This document shows, piece by piece, positions 1 to 9,282 of a stretch of DNA of 64,000 nucleotides (position 1 is its first letter; each line of letters opens with the position of its first letter). The position numbers and the translations under genes were made by a program. The DNA lies in contig NZ_JOMI01000009.1 of assembly GCF_000711235.1 (NCBI RefSeq), positions 62,001 to 126,000 on the forward strand. Direction: 5' to 3'. This DNA comes from Prevotella sp. 10(H) (GTDB lineage: Bacteria > Bacteroidota > Bacteroidia > Bacteroidales > Dysgonomonadaceae). The notes beneath the pieces were generated by a model that did no database searches, was not told the origin of the DNA, and saw nothing but the letters and a program-made list of their open reading frames with translations.

Positions 1-765
1 CTTGGCAGCCTTCCACGATTGCGACATCTTTATTTGAATAACAACCTTTTAGAAAATTCTATTCCGGCTCAACTGGGTAGTTTGGCGAGTTTAGTAATTC
101 TTGAATTATCCAGTAATAAGTTAACCGGAAATATACCTGTGGAATTTAGAAAACTGGGAAGTTTAACAACTCTTTATATAGATAATAACCAGTTAACCGG
201 AAATATTCCGGTAGAATTGGCTGAGATACCTAACCTGCAATGGCTTCGTCTGAGTATTAATAAACTGCAGGGTACCGTTCCTGTGCAATTTGGCAGCACC
301 AACCTGAGAGACATCAGGCTAGACAACAATGAATTGACAGGCACCATACCTGTAGAATTGGCTAATCTGGTAAATCTGTCTACTCTCTATTTAGGCAATA
401 ACAAATTGACAGGAACTATACCGAAAGAATTAGGAAATCTTTCGAATCTATCACGACTTCATTTAAGTGGCAACGAGTTATCAGGTACTATACCTAAAGA
501 ACTGGGGAAGATAACAGGTATTATCGGGCTTGAATTAGGTAATAATAAATTAACCGGTACTATACCTGCCGAACTCGGCAACCTTACAAGGCTGGTTACG
601 TTTGGATATAGTACATTCAGCTTGGCGGGAAATCAGCTTTCAGGGGAACTTCCTGATAACCTCCTCGAATTAGCAAACAGATCTTCGGCATATGTATGTC
701 CGCAGTATCAATCCGATGGAACCACGAAAGTACCGAATGCATGGACAAATTTTTACTGTAATTAA
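1..765 (+). CDS. Plant-type leucine-rich-repeat protein, 3' part
   Basis: The reading frame is open from the first base of the window, so the gene starts upstream and the N-terminus is missing. What remains is about nine tandem repeats of roughly 24 residues with the pattern L-x-x-L-x-L-x-x-N-x-L-T-G-x-I-P-x-E-L, the plant-specific LRR subtype. Such repeats form a curved solenoid that usually binds protein or peptide ligands. A short tail with two cysteines (YVCPQ, FYCN) follows the last repeat and may cap the solenoid. No sorting domain or membrane segment is present in the visible part. Role unknown; a secreted or surface adhesin-like protein is an inference from the repeat type. A bidirectional terminator follows. 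Confidence 0.85.
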   Translation, partial: LGSLPRLRHLYLNNNLLENSIPAQLGSLASLVILELSSNKLTGNIPVEFRKLGSLTTLYIDNNQLTGNIPVELAEIPNLQWLRLSINKLQGTVPVQFGSTNLRDIRLDNNELTGTIPVELANLVNLSTLYLGNNKLTGTIPKELGNLSNLSRLHLSGNELSGTIPKELGKITGIIGLELGNNKLTGTIPAELGNLTRLVTFGYSTFSLAGNQLSGELPDNLLELANRSSAYVCPQYQSDGTTKVPNAWTNFYCN

Positions 766-786
766 TAAATCAGAATACATAAAAGC

Positions 787-816
787 AAACAGGCAGCCGA
801 TATCGACTGCCTGTTT
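787..816. terminator. Bidirectional terminator hairpin
   Basis: A perfect 10-bp stem (AAACAGGCAG / CTGCCTGTTT) encloses a 10-nt loop. A-rich and T-rich flanks make it work on both strands. It sits between the LRR gene and the convergent peptidase gene. Confidence 0.8.
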
Positions 817-837
817 TATATTGTAATCTTGATCTTC

Positions 838-2997
838 TCATTTTAAAAAATCGTCGAAGTAACGCGTGATATGCTCATGCAGATGCACCCTGTCGCGACC
901 TATCATATTATGCCCATGACCCGGATAGATAAAGAAATCGGGATGTGTTCCTTTCTTTATTGCAGAATTGAGGAATTGCAGGCTTTGCTGCATTACCACC
1001 GTAGGGTCTTCATCGCCATGTATCAGCATCACACGACCTTTGAGGTCTCCGGCACGCTCCACCATGCTGGTTTCTTTATATCCATCGGGATTTTCCTGCG
1101 GGCTATCCATATAGCGCTCACCGTACATGACTTCATAATATTTCCAGTCGGTAACCGGCCCTCCGGCCACACCTACTTTAAATGTTTCGGGATGACGAAG
1201 CATCAGGTTCAGCGTCATAAATCCTCCATAACTCCAGCCATGAACCCCGATACGGTCTGCATCGACATACGGCTGCGATTTCAGATAGTTTACACCTGTC
1301 ATTTGGTCTTGCGTTTCTATTACACCTAATCGGCGATGGGTGATATTTTCGAAATCGAGTCCGCGGTAAGATGTACCTCTGTTGTCGAGCGAGAAAACTA
1401 TATAGCCTTTTTCAGCCATGTAAATATCCCAGCCTCTTACCTGTCCCATCCATGAGTTGTCAACCATCTGCGAGTGAGGCCCTCCATACACATATACAAT
1501 GACAGGATATTTCTTATTCGGGTCGAAGTTCAGCGGTTTCACCAAACGGTAATACAGATCGGTAATATTATCATTCGCTTTTAGTTTTCCGAGTGTAATC
1601 TCCGGCAATTGGACATTACGGTATGGATTTTTAGCTGTATAGTAAACAAAAGTTTTATTCGATTTTGTATCCGTTACAGCTACTTTTCCCGGGTTATTTT
1701 GTGAGGTATATCTGTCGCTGATATATTTACCGGTAGCACTCAGCATAGCGCTGTGTACCCCTTCTTCTTTCGATAATTGCTCCTTTTTACCGCTTTTCAG
1801 GTTCAGTTTATAAAGATGCTTCTCTATCGGGCTAACCTCATTAGATACAAAAAACAGGTTTTCACCCTTTTCATCGAAACCGAGGACAGAAAGTACATTC
1901 CATTTTCCCGAAGTAACCTGCTTCAATAGCTTACCGGCCGTATCATACAGATAGAGATGATTATATCCGTCACGCTCGCTTTGCCACAGGAATTTTGCGG
2001 CATCGTTCTTTAAGAATAGAAGCGGATTTTCCGGTTCTACATATTTCGGATGAGTTTCTGTAAATAATGTGTTCTGCAGTTTTCCTGTTGCAACGTCATA
2101 GTTTCTGACAATACAGGTATCTTGCCCTCTGTTTACCTCAGCAATATAAATACTTTTTTCGTTGGGACTCCACGAAATATTTGTGAGGTACTTCTCTTTC
2201 GGAGTACCCGTCTTCAGAAAGACTGTTTGTTGTGTAGAAGGATTGTATACTCCTACTGTAACATGGTGACTTTTCATCCCTGCCATCGGATATTTTATAT
2301 TTTTCAGTTTGGCTACTCGGGCAGAAACGTCTACCAGCGGGTAATCCGTCACCATTGTTTCGTCCATCCTGTAAAATGCAAGGAGGTTTCCTTCAGGCGA
2401 CCAGAATGTTCCCTTATTGATTCCGAATTCGTTGCGGTGCACAGCCTGTCCGCAAACGATACCCGGATCACTTTCATTAGTTACGGCATATTCTTTACCT
2501 TGCGAATCTTGTACATACAGGTTATTATCTTTGGTATAGGCAAGCATACGGCTCTTTTCAGACCAGTCGTGGTTATCCATTTTATCCAAAGACCGGAATT
2601 CTGCCGTCTTCTTTTTTGACACTACGTCATAAAAATAGATTTTATCTGGTGTTGCAATTAATAAATCATTTGACTGCGCGGAAACAAACCGCATCGAATT
2701 GAGGCTTTTTGGCGATTCATCCGCACTAAGACCAAGTCCTGCATTAATATCCTTTAAACTAAAAAGTAAGTGTGCTTGTTCATTATCCGTAAGGGGTGCA
2801 GTCATTACAGAATCACCCTTTATGTAAGTGAGTTTATCACCAAACCATGCGAGTTGGCGCGGCATTTCGGCACGATACTTGTAAAATGTTTTACCACCGG
2901 GAGTAAGGTCTTCCAGTGTGAGTGGAATGTCTTGGCTGTATGATTTCATTGGAAGCAAAATGCTTAAAGCTAATAAAACGGGAACGTGAAATTTCAT
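838..2997 (-). CDS. Prolyl oligopeptidase family serine peptidase (DPP-IV-like, S9)
   Basis: This 719-residue exported peptidase probably removes N-terminal dipeptides from Pro- or Ala-containing peptides in the periplasm. It has a signal peptide at the N-terminus (to about residue 21), then a beta-propeller of the DPPIV_N type, then an alpha/beta-hydrolase domain. The nucleophile motif GWSYGGF places the catalytic Ser near 589; Asp near 664 (IHGDEDP) and His near 696 (PGHGHNM) complete the triad. A VYGGPHSQ oxyanion segment lies upstream. The length matches the Bacteroidota S9B group. A TATCTTTG -7 element (3028-3035, minus) precedes the start. It is monocistronic, and the exact substrate is not readable from sequence. 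Confidence 0.9.
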   Translation of the reverse strand: MKFHVPVLLALSILLPMKSYSQDIPLTLEDLTPGGKTFYKYRAEMPRQLAWFGDKLTYIKGDSVMTAPLTDNEQAHLLFSLKDINAGLGLSADESPKSLNSMRFVSAQSNDLLIATPDKIYFYDVVSKKKTAEFRSLDKMDNHDWSEKSRMLAYTKDNNLYVQDSQGKEYAVTNESDPGIVCGQAVHRNEFGINKGTFWSPEGNLLAFYRMDETMVTDYPLVDVSARVAKLKNIKYPMAGMKSHHVTVGVYNPSTQQTVFLKTGTPKEKYLTNISWSPNEKSIYIAEVNRGQDTCIVRNYDVATGKLQNTLFTETHPKYVEPENPLLFLKNDAAKFLWQSERDGYNHLYLYDTAGKLLKQVTSGKWNVLSVLGFDEKGENLFFVSNEVSPIEKHLYKLNLKSGKKEQLSKEEGVHSAMLSATGKYISDRYTSQNNPGKVAVTDTKSNKTFVYYTAKNPYRNVQLPEITLGKLKANDNITDLYYRLVKPLNFDPNKKYPVIVYVYGGPHSQMVDNSWMGQVRGWDIYMAEKGYIVFSLDNRGTSYRGLDFENITHRRLGVIETQDQMTGVNYLKSQPYVDADRIGVHGWSYGGFMTLNLMLRHPETFKVGVAGGPVTDWKYYEVMYGERYMDSPQENPDGYKETSMVERAGDLKGRVMLIHGDEDPTVVMQQSLQFLNSAIKKGTHPDFFIYPGHGHNMIGRDRVHLHEHITRYFDDFLK

Positions 2998-3241
2998 ATC
3001 TTTATATGTGTAATTTATTCATGTGAACAAAGATAATGAATTTCCGCATTTCAGATTTGTTTGGTTTATATATTAATGCATTTGGTATCGGGTCAGGGGC
3101 AAAATGAAAACAAATTCATGTCGAATTAATTTTTTTTTAGAACAATTTATTTTTTTAAACGTTTTAAAAATAAAAGTTATAATTTTGCGTTATTAATTAT
3201 ATCAAGGTGGAAGTATTATAATACAACTAAAAAACGTGAGA

Positions 3242-4375
3242 ATGTCTAATATCAATATATTGTCCTGCGCGCTATTTATCTCATTATTAGCAGGGCTGGT
3301 TATGTCGTGCAGCAAGGCGCCTAATGAATACGAAATTACGGGAAAACTGGAAAATGTTACAGGTGATTATTTCTTCCTGTCGCGTCAGTCAGGTGATTCG
3401 GTGAGAATAGATACAGTTAAGATAAATACTAAGGGAGAATTTTCATATACAGGAAAAACCGATACGCTGACAGAGGTTTCTTTATATTTCAATAAGAACA
3501 CTAAAGGCACTTTCCTAATGGTTGACAAAGGCTGGGATGTAAAACTCAAAGGAGATGTTTTATACCCTGATCTTATTGATGTGAAAGGCGGTGATGTAAA
3601 CGACGACCTTACAGCCTTTAAAGATAAAAACAAAGACTTACTCAAATCGCGTACCGATATCCTGAATACTGCAGAAAATAATATAAATAATAAAGACAGC
3701 CTAGGCGTAAAAGATTATGTTGTAGAATTGAAGAATCTCAACTTTGAGTTATCAAATGTAGCTGCATCCTATGTAAAGGCAAATCCGGATAAGATAGCAA
3801 GCGTAATGCTTATAAATATGTTTTTCAAAGATGAAACATCTATTCCGCGATTAGATGAGAACTTGTCTCTGCTACGGGGTAAAGCGGTTGATTTTCCACT
3901 CACAGCCGAACTGAGAACTTACAGGGATAAAGTAAAAGCTTCGGCAAAAGGAGCCTATTCACCGGGCTTCTCATTGAAGAATACACAGGAGAAGAAAGTA
4001 CAGTTATCCGATTTCAGGGGTAAATATGTACTTCTCTTATTTGCCGGAACAAACTGCGAAGCATGTAAGGAAGAAAAAGCTGATGCTGTCAAAGTTTACA
4101 ACGAATTGAAGAAGCAAAAGAAAAATATAGAATTTATTTCCATCGTAAAGGATTCGGAAATAGTTCCCATACCGAAAAATATATCCGATACTGTAAAATG
4201 GGATATAGTGCCCGTAGAAGGAGGCTGGGCTGCCAAACCGTTCGACAGTTATTACATCCGTGAAATCCCTTATAATATATTGATATCTCCTACCGGAACT
4301 ATCCTTGAAAGGGATTTATCGATACTTGCCGTAACTAAGAAAATGGACGAACTGACTGGAAATAGTAAAAAATAA
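3242..4375 (+). CDS. DUF4369/TlpA-like thiol-disulfide lipoprotein
   Basis: The protein starts with a lipoprotein signal (hydrophobic segment, then MSC-S-K), so it is probably anchored in the membrane facing the periplasm. An N-terminal beta-rich region resembles DUF4369, which is common ahead of thioredoxin-like domains in this phylum. The C-terminal third (from about residue 240) is an AhpC/TSA-Redoxin-like thioredoxin fold with a CEAC redox motif. It probably reduces or shuffles periplasmic disulfides; the partner is unknown. I chose ATG 3242; an in-frame GTG two codons upstream (3236) is possible. A TAATTTTG -7 element lies at 3180-3187. The gene is monocistronic, with a terminator after the stop. 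Confidence 0.8.
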   Translation: MSNINILSCALFISLLAGLVMSCSKAPNEYEITGKLENVTGDYFFLSRQSGDSVRIDTVKINTKGEFSYTGKTDTLTEVSLYFNKNTKGTFLMVDKGWDVKLKGDVLYPDLIDVKGGDVNDDLTAFKDKNKDLLKSRTDILNTAENNINNKDSLGVKDYVVELKNLNFELSNVAASYVKANPDKIASVMLINMFFKDETSIPRLDENLSLLRGKAVDFPLTAELRTYRDKVKASAKGAYSPGFSLKNTQEKKVQLSDFRGKYVLLLFAGTNCEACKEEKADAVKVYNELKKQKKNIEFISIVKDSEIVPIPKNISDTVKWDIVPVEGGWAAKPFDSYYIREIPYNILISPTGTILERDLSILAVTKKMDELTGNSKK

Positions 4376-4396
4376 AAAAATAATTTTGATATACTT

Positions 4397-4433
4397 AAAC
4401 GTTGGTAAGAATTCCTTATCAGCGTTTATTTTT
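4397..4433 (+). terminator. Rho-independent terminator
   Basis: A 13-bp stem with two G-U pairs (AAACGTTGGTAAG / CTTATCAGCGTTT) has a 5-nt loop and is followed by a T-rich stretch. It ends the thioredoxin-like lipoprotein transcript before thrC. Confidence 0.75.
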
Positions 4434-4492
4434 TATAAAAAGCTTTAAGTCGCTACAATAATAAGCAGATTTTAATTACATTGTCAAAAATA

Positions 4493-4523
4493 TTGGTTAT
4501 TTGCTTTCATTTTATTATTTTTG
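4493..4523 (+). promoter_or_regulatory. Bacteroidota sigma-ABfr-type promoter of thrC
   Basis: TTG at 4493-4495 and TATTTTTG at 4516-4523 are separated by 20 nt, matching the phylum consensus (-33 TTTG, -7 TAnnTTTG). The predicted transcription start is roughly 15-20 nt before the thrC ATG. Confidence 0.65.
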
Positions 4524-4545
4524 ACCCCTCAAATCCGAAGATATA

Positions 4546-5844
4546 ATGAAATATTACAGTACAAATAAGAAAACGCCGGAAGTAGGTCTACAGGAAGCTG
4601 TAGTAAAAGGGCTAGCTCCTGACAACGGCCTTTTTATGCCTGAAAAAATAAAACAGCTGCCTCAGTCTTTCTATGACAATATAGGCAATATGAGTTTTCA
4701 GGAAATAGCCTATGTAGTAGCAGATGCATTTTTCGGAGAGGATATAGAGCCGGAGATTTTAAAAGACATCGTAAACGACACCTTAAGTTTCGACACTCCC
4801 TTAGTACATGTAAACGATAATATATACAGCCTCGAACTTTTCCATGGCCCTACCCTCGCTTTTAAAGATGTGGGAGGACGCTTTATGGCAAGGCTGCTGG
4901 GTTACTTTATCAGGAAACAGGGCCAGAAAGATGTAAAAGTGCTTGTCGCCACATCGGGAGATACAGGTAGCGCTGTAGCAAACGGCTTTTTAGGTGTAGA
5001 AGGCATCCATGTATATGTTTTGTATCCCAAAGGAAAAGTAAGCAATATACAGGAATGCCAGTTCACAACGCTAGGGCAAAACATAACTGCAATTGAAGTC
5101 GATGGTACATTCGACGATTGTCAGGCGCTGGTTAAGGCTGCTTTTCTCGATGAAAAGCTGAATAATCAGCTTAACCTGACCTCTGCCAACTCGATTAATG
5201 TAGCACGTTTCCTACCGCAGGCATTTTATTATTTCAATGCATATGCGCAGCTGGTACGACAAGAAAAGGCCGATAACATCGTTTTCTCCGTGCCTAGCGG
5301 CAATTTCGGCAACATCACGGCGGGACTGATAGCGAAACGTATGGGATTGCCTGTAAAGCGATTTATTGCAGCCAATAACAGCAACGATATTTTCTACGAA
5401 TATCTGCAGACAGGCAAATATAATCCCCGACCGTCTGTCCAGACTATAGCCAATGCAATGGATGTTGGTAATCCGAGTAATTTTGCCCGTATCCTCGACC
5501 TGTATAATAATTCAGTTGATGAAATAAGGAAAGATATCTCAGCTGAATGGTATAATGACGACAAGATAAAACAGATAGTAAAAAACACATTTGAAGATAC
5601 CGGATATCTGCTAGACCCTCATGGCGCCTGCGGCTATCAGGCTCTGAAAGACGGATTGTCTGCAGATGAAACGGGGATATTTCTTGAAACCGCCCATCCG
5701 GCAAAATTCCTTGAAACGGTAGAATCAATCATTGGGCACTCAGTTGATATACCCGATAAACTGAAAGAATTCATGAAAGGGAGAAAACAGAGTATAAGTA
5801 TGAACAACAGCTTTGCTGAATTCAAAGATTTTTTATTGAACTAA
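4546..5844 (+). CDS. thrC: Threonine synthase
   Basis: This PLP enzyme converts O-phosphohomoserine to threonine in the cytoplasm, the last step of threonine synthesis. The 432-residue length is normal for the short bacterial ThrC class. The PLP-binding lysine is Lys107 in the motif TLAFKDVGG. ATSGDTGSA and PSGNFGN are the phosphate-binding and substrate loops typical of the family. The usual partners thrA and thrB are not adjacent here; the gene has its own promoter and terminator and stands alone. The ATG start follows a well-formed promoter. Confidence 0.95.
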   Translation: MKYYSTNKKTPEVGLQEAVVKGLAPDNGLFMPEKIKQLPQSFYDNIGNMSFQEIAYVVADAFFGEDIEPEILKDIVNDTLSFDTPLVHVNDNIYSLELFHGPTLAFKDVGGRFMARLLGYFIRKQGQKDVKVLVATSGDTGSAVANGFLGVEGIHVYVLYPKGKVSNIQECQFTTLGQNITAIEVDGTFDDCQALVKAAFLDEKLNNQLNLTSANSINVARFLPQAFYYFNAYAQLVRQEKADNIVFSVPSGNFGNITAGLIAKRMGLPVKRFIAANNSNDIFYEYLQTGKYNPRPSVQTIANAMDVGNPSNFARILDLYNNSVDEIRKDISAEWYNDDKIKQIVKNTFEDTGYLLDPHGACGYQALKDGLSADETGIFLETAHPAKFLETVESIIGHSVDIPDKLKEFMKGRKQSISMNNSFAEFKDFLLN

Positions 5845-5849
5845 AATTA

Positions 5850-5880
5850 AAAAGACCGGCTACAGAAGCCGGTCTTTTTA
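5850..5880. terminator. Terminator between thrC and the barrel gene
   Basis: A perfect 11-bp stem (AAAAGACCGGC / GCCGGTCTTTT) with a 7-nt loop is followed by T residues. It is symmetrical enough to serve both convergent genes. Confidence 0.85.
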
Positions 5881-5897
5881 TACTATATCTTTTTAAA

Positions 5898-6599
5898 TCA
5901 GAACTTATATCCTAATGTGATATAACCGTTCCTGTTCTTTACTTTTTCCTCTCCTCTGGCCACATCATACAAGCCGAAATCAAATTTCAACCCGATATTG
6001 ACATGCTCATATTCGATAGCAGCACCTGCTCCTACTCCAAAATCGAAATCTCTGAAACCCGTATCGCTGAAAGTTTCCTCTCCTCTTCGCCAACCGTTTG
6101 TCATTTTCATATATTCAGCCAGTCCTATAGTAGATGTTCCGTCGGGAGACTGGATTTCCACTTTATCGCCAAGTTCAGTCTGGCCTCCTACTCCATAAGC
6201 AACATACGGACCTGCCTGAACAGATAGTCTTGTTGTTTTAGAGAGGTCGAACTGATATCCTGCATGTACAGGTATCTGCAGATATATAGCAGCAGCCGTA
6301 GACTTCTTAAATGTAATTTTTGTATTAATTTCCGGATAATTGTCTACGATCTCGAATTTAGACCCTTTATTCGCAACTTCTAATCCTGTAGTCAGGAAAA
6401 TATTCGGTTTCAGAAAATAATCGAACGTAAGTCCGGCCGTAAAGCCATACTTAATCTTTGTATCGAACTGATATCCGCTCAGGTCCGAAAAAACAAAGCC
6501 GGCTTTAGCCCCAAAAACTAATTTTTTCTCCTGAGCATTCGTTATCAATGCAGCAGAAAAAAATATTGCAATCAGTGAGATTTTGAAAATTTGTTTCAT
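5898..6599 (-). CDS. Outer-membrane beta-barrel protein (PorT-like family)
   Basis: A 233-residue protein with a clear signal peptide (cleavage after about residue 22, ...TNAQE). The mature chain has alternating hydrophobic/polar strands and Gly/aromatic-rich turns, and ends in Phe (GYKF), as small outer-membrane barrels do. Repeated phrases such as GAKAGF, GLTFDYFL and GVGAGAAIEYEHVNIGLKF fit an 8-10-stranded barrel of the PF13568 type. Function unknown. A TATCTTTG -7 element lies at 6668-6675 (minus), about 70 nt upstream. Confidence 0.8.
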   Translation of the reverse strand: MKQIFKISLIAIFFSAALITNAQEKKLVFGAKAGFVFSDLSGYQFDTKIKYGFTAGLTFDYFLKPNIFLTTGLEVANKGSKFEIVDNYPEINTKITFKKSTAAAIYLQIPVHAGYQFDLSKTTRLSVQAGPYVAYGVGGQTELGDKVEIQSPDGTSTIGLAEYMKMTNGWRRGEETFSDTGFRDFDFGVGAGAAIEYEHVNIGLKFDFGLYDVARGEEKVKNRNGYITLGYKF

Positions 6600-6771
6600 A
6601 AAATATTTTGGTTAAGATTTTGTAGCTTGTTTGCTATTTTGTGCAATAAATAATAAATTATACAAAGCAAAGATAAATAATTTATTGATTTATCGATATA
6701 TAAAATTTGTTTTTAATAATCTGCCAAAAATCAAGAGAATGGTATTTTCTCCTGCTTTTCAGCTATAGTTC

Positions 6772-8667
6772 TTAATAGGATCTCTTATCTATACCTTCGA
6801 TGTAATTAATAAAAGCAGTGTTTACCATCCTGTTACCACCCGGTGTAGGATAATTCCCTGAGAAATACCAGTCACCTTTATGATCAGGACTTGCCTTATG
6901 CAAATCGGCGATTGTCTGGAAAACAATTTCTATTTTGGCTTCTGTTCCCTGCGGGGTCAGCATTTCGGCCATTTTAGCAGAAATTTCTTCATCGGAAAAC
7001 GGAGCATAAATCTCTTTCACATAGTTTACGATCTCTTCCTTAGGCTTATCTTTCTGAGCAAAAGATTTGCGGTACACTTCATCTATAACCGACTGCATAC
7101 TTCTCTCCTTCAGCAACTCGATAGCTGCCCTGAACGCTGCAAACTCGCTCATTCGCGACATGTCTATTCCATAACAGTCGGGATAACGTATTTGCGGGGA
7201 TGATGATACTATCACAATCTTTTTAGGATGCAGGCGATCCAGTATTTTTATTATGCTTTGCTTGAGCGTCGTACCTCTTACTATACTATCGTCAATCACC
7301 ACCAGATTGTCTTCATATGGGCGAACCGAATCGTAAGTAACATCGTAAACATGGGCGGCCAAATCATCTCGGCTTCCATCCTGCGCAATGAATGTACGAA
7401 GCTTGATATCTTTTATGACTACCTTTTCGGTACGTACACGCATCGAAAGTATTTTATTCAATTCCTCTTCGGATATTGAAGCCCCTTTCTCTGTAATCTT
7501 TTTCAGCTTCACTTCATTCATGTGCTTATTCAAAGCCTCTGACATACCGAAGAAAGCAACTTCGGCGGTATTAGGGATGAATGAAAAAACCGTATGCTGG
7601 ATATCGGAATCAATAGCTTTGAGGATAGGCGGAAGCAAAAGCTTACCTAACTCCTTACGTTCTTTATAAATATCCGCATCGGAACCACGCGAAAAATAAA
7701 TGCGTTCGAAAGAGCAGGGTGAAACATTCCGAGGCTCCTGTATTTGCGAAAACTGCACTTCACCGTTCTTCTTAACTATGATAGCTTGTCCGGGGTTCAG
7801 TTCTTTTATATCCGATACATTCCGGTATAATGCAGTTTGTATAACAGGCCGTTCGGAAGCTACTACCACTATTTCATCGTCATGATAATAGAATGCCGGA
7901 CGGATGCCCGAAGGATCGCGATAAACAAAACCGTCGCCACAGCCGATAAGGCCGCCGATAGTATATCCGCCGTCCCAGTTTTCGCTGGCTTTGTTAAGCA
8001 TAAAATGAATATCGAGATTTTTCTCTATCAAATCATTCAGTTCTTCGCCTTTCACTTTACGGTCTTTACCAAACTTATCATACTGGAACTGCACTTCCCT
8101 ATCGAGATGATGACCTAAGGATTCCAGCAGTACAAAAGTATCGGCATAATCGCGCGGATGCTGCCCCTCTGCAACCAAGGCTGCGAAGAGTTCATCTACA
8201 TTCGTCATATTGAAGTTTCCGGCTAAAGCAAGATTCCTAGATCGCCAGTTACTTCTGCGCAAAAAAGGATGAACGTATGATATGCCGCTTCTGCCCGTTG
8301 TGCTATAACGCAGGTGCCCTAAAAACAATTCACCTGCAAATGGCAGGTATTGACTGGCATATGCAGGATCATTCAATTTATCTTTAGGAACTTTTTCGTA
8401 ATTGCTGTAAACGTTTGAGAATATCTCAGAAATTGCACCGGAGCCTGTAGCTCTCTCCCTGAATATAAATTCGCTTCCGGGAGGTGAGTCGAGTTTTACT
8501 ACAGCCAATCCCGCACCCTCCTGTCCGCGGTTGTGCTGTTTTTCCATTAGCAGATACAACTTATTCAGTCCGTATTGCCATGTTCCATACTTCTTCTGGT
8601 AGTAGTCAAGCGGCTTTAGCAGACGTATCATAACGATACCGCATTCATGCTTCAAAGGCTCTGTCAT
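6772..8667 (-). CDS. purF: Amidophosphoribosyltransferase, long Bacteroidota form
   Basis: The first enzyme of de novo purine synthesis; it transfers glutamine-derived ammonia to PRPP. The N-terminus, MTEPLKHECGI, is a short propeptide before Cys9, the glutamine-hydrolysing nucleophile of class II amidotransferases. The phosphoribosyltransferase domain carries the PRPP loop VVIDDSIVRGTT near residues 457-468. At 631 residues it is about 130 longer than standard PurF; many Bacteroidota carry such a long version, sometimes beside a normal PurF, so it could be a paralogue with altered regulation. Unusually for this phylum, a strong Shine-Dalgarno sequence (AGGAGGAG, 8676-8683) sits 8 nt before the ATG. 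A TATATTTG -7 element lies at 8720-8727. Confidence 0.85.
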   Translation of the reverse strand: MTEPLKHECGIVMIRLLKPLDYYQKKYGTWQYGLNKLYLLMEKQHNRGQEGAGLAVVKLDSPPGSEFIFRERATGSGAISEIFSNVYSNYEKVPKDKLNDPAYASQYLPFAGELFLGHLRYSTTGRSGISYVHPFLRRSNWRSRNLALAGNFNMTNVDELFAALVAEGQHPRDYADTFVLLESLGHHLDREVQFQYDKFGKDRKVKGEELNDLIEKNLDIHFMLNKASENWDGGYTIGGLIGCGDGFVYRDPSGIRPAFYYHDDEIVVVASERPVIQTALYRNVSDIKELNPGQAIIVKKNGEVQFSQIQEPRNVSPCSFERIYFSRGSDADIYKERKELGKLLLPPILKAIDSDIQHTVFSFIPNTAEVAFFGMSEALNKHMNEVKLKKITEKGASISEEELNKILSMRVRTEKVVIKDIKLRTFIAQDGSRDDLAAHVYDVTYDSVRPYEDNLVVIDDSIVRGTTLKQSIIKILDRLHPKKIVIVSSSPQIRYPDCYGIDMSRMSEFAAFRAAIELLKERSMQSVIDEVYRKSFAQKDKPKEEIVNYVKEIYAPFSDEEISAKMAEMLTPQGTEAKIEIVFQTIADLHKASPDHKGDWYFSGNYPTPGGNRMVNTAFINYIEGIDKRSY

Positions 8668-8907
8668 ATAAAGATCTCCTCCTGTGAGAATTTGTTGGAA
8701 TTGTTATTTTTTGAGCATACAAATATAATACGATTTTTCATGTTATCCTAAAAAATACTGTCACCGGAAACGTCTATTAACAATGTATAAGAAAACGAAG
8801 GTAAAGAGTTTCAGCAGACAACGAAGAGCAGGCATTAATATTAAAAAGCCGTTTATTCTTTCTCAAAAAAAGATATATCACTATATTTGAAGAAAATACA
8901 AACTTCG

Positions 8908-9282
8908 ATGAAAACTACTTTATTTTCGACTAAATGGCTTATCCGACTTTTTAAAGGAGCTTCTCTAGCTACGGTGGCTATCGCTTTTCAGGCCTGCTAC
9001 GGCGCACCGCGCGATTTCGGAATGGATCAGTATATAGAGGGAGTCGTGCTGAGTGCAGAAGGGCAACCTGTAAAAGATATATATGTCACCATAAACAACG
9101 ATACCATCCAGTATACAAAATCCGATGAACAGGGGCAGTTCCGTTTCTTTGTTCCGCGGCAGGAAGAATACAAAATAACATTCGCGGATCAACAAGGAAA
9201 TACCATGGTAGAACGAAAAGACACCACTGTAGAAGACCGCCGCAGGGATATTTTTATAACAGTCACACTCGATAAAGAATAG
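8908..9282 (+). CDS. Putative lipoprotein of an rSAM/lipoprotein pair
   Basis: A small 124-residue protein whose N-terminus (positive charge, hydrophobic run, FQAC at residues 27-30) looks like a lipoprotein signal with Cys30 lipidated. The mature protein begins CYGAPRDFG, then a carboxypeptidase-regulatory-like beta-sandwich (GxVLSAEGQPVKDI ... SDEQGQFRF). The arrangement matches what I recall of the TIGR04134 family, named for a neighbouring radical SAM enzyme; function unknown. ATG 8908 is preferred to a TTG at 8887, which overlaps a TATATTTG -7 element (8882-8889). The stop codon TAG is directly followed by the ATG of the radical SAM gene. Confidence 0.75.
   Translation: MKTTLFSTKWLIRLFKGASLATVAIAFQACYGAPRDFGMDQYIEGVVLSAEGQPVKDIYVTINNDTIQYTKSDEQGQFRFFVPRQEEYKITFADQQGNTMVERKDTTVEDRRRDIFITVTLDKE

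Noticed and set aside
4376-4545. Leader regulation (attenuator or riboswitch) upstream of thrC
   Set aside because: The promoter lies within 55 nt of the start codon, leaving no room for a structured leader; the hairpin upstream is the previous gene's terminator.
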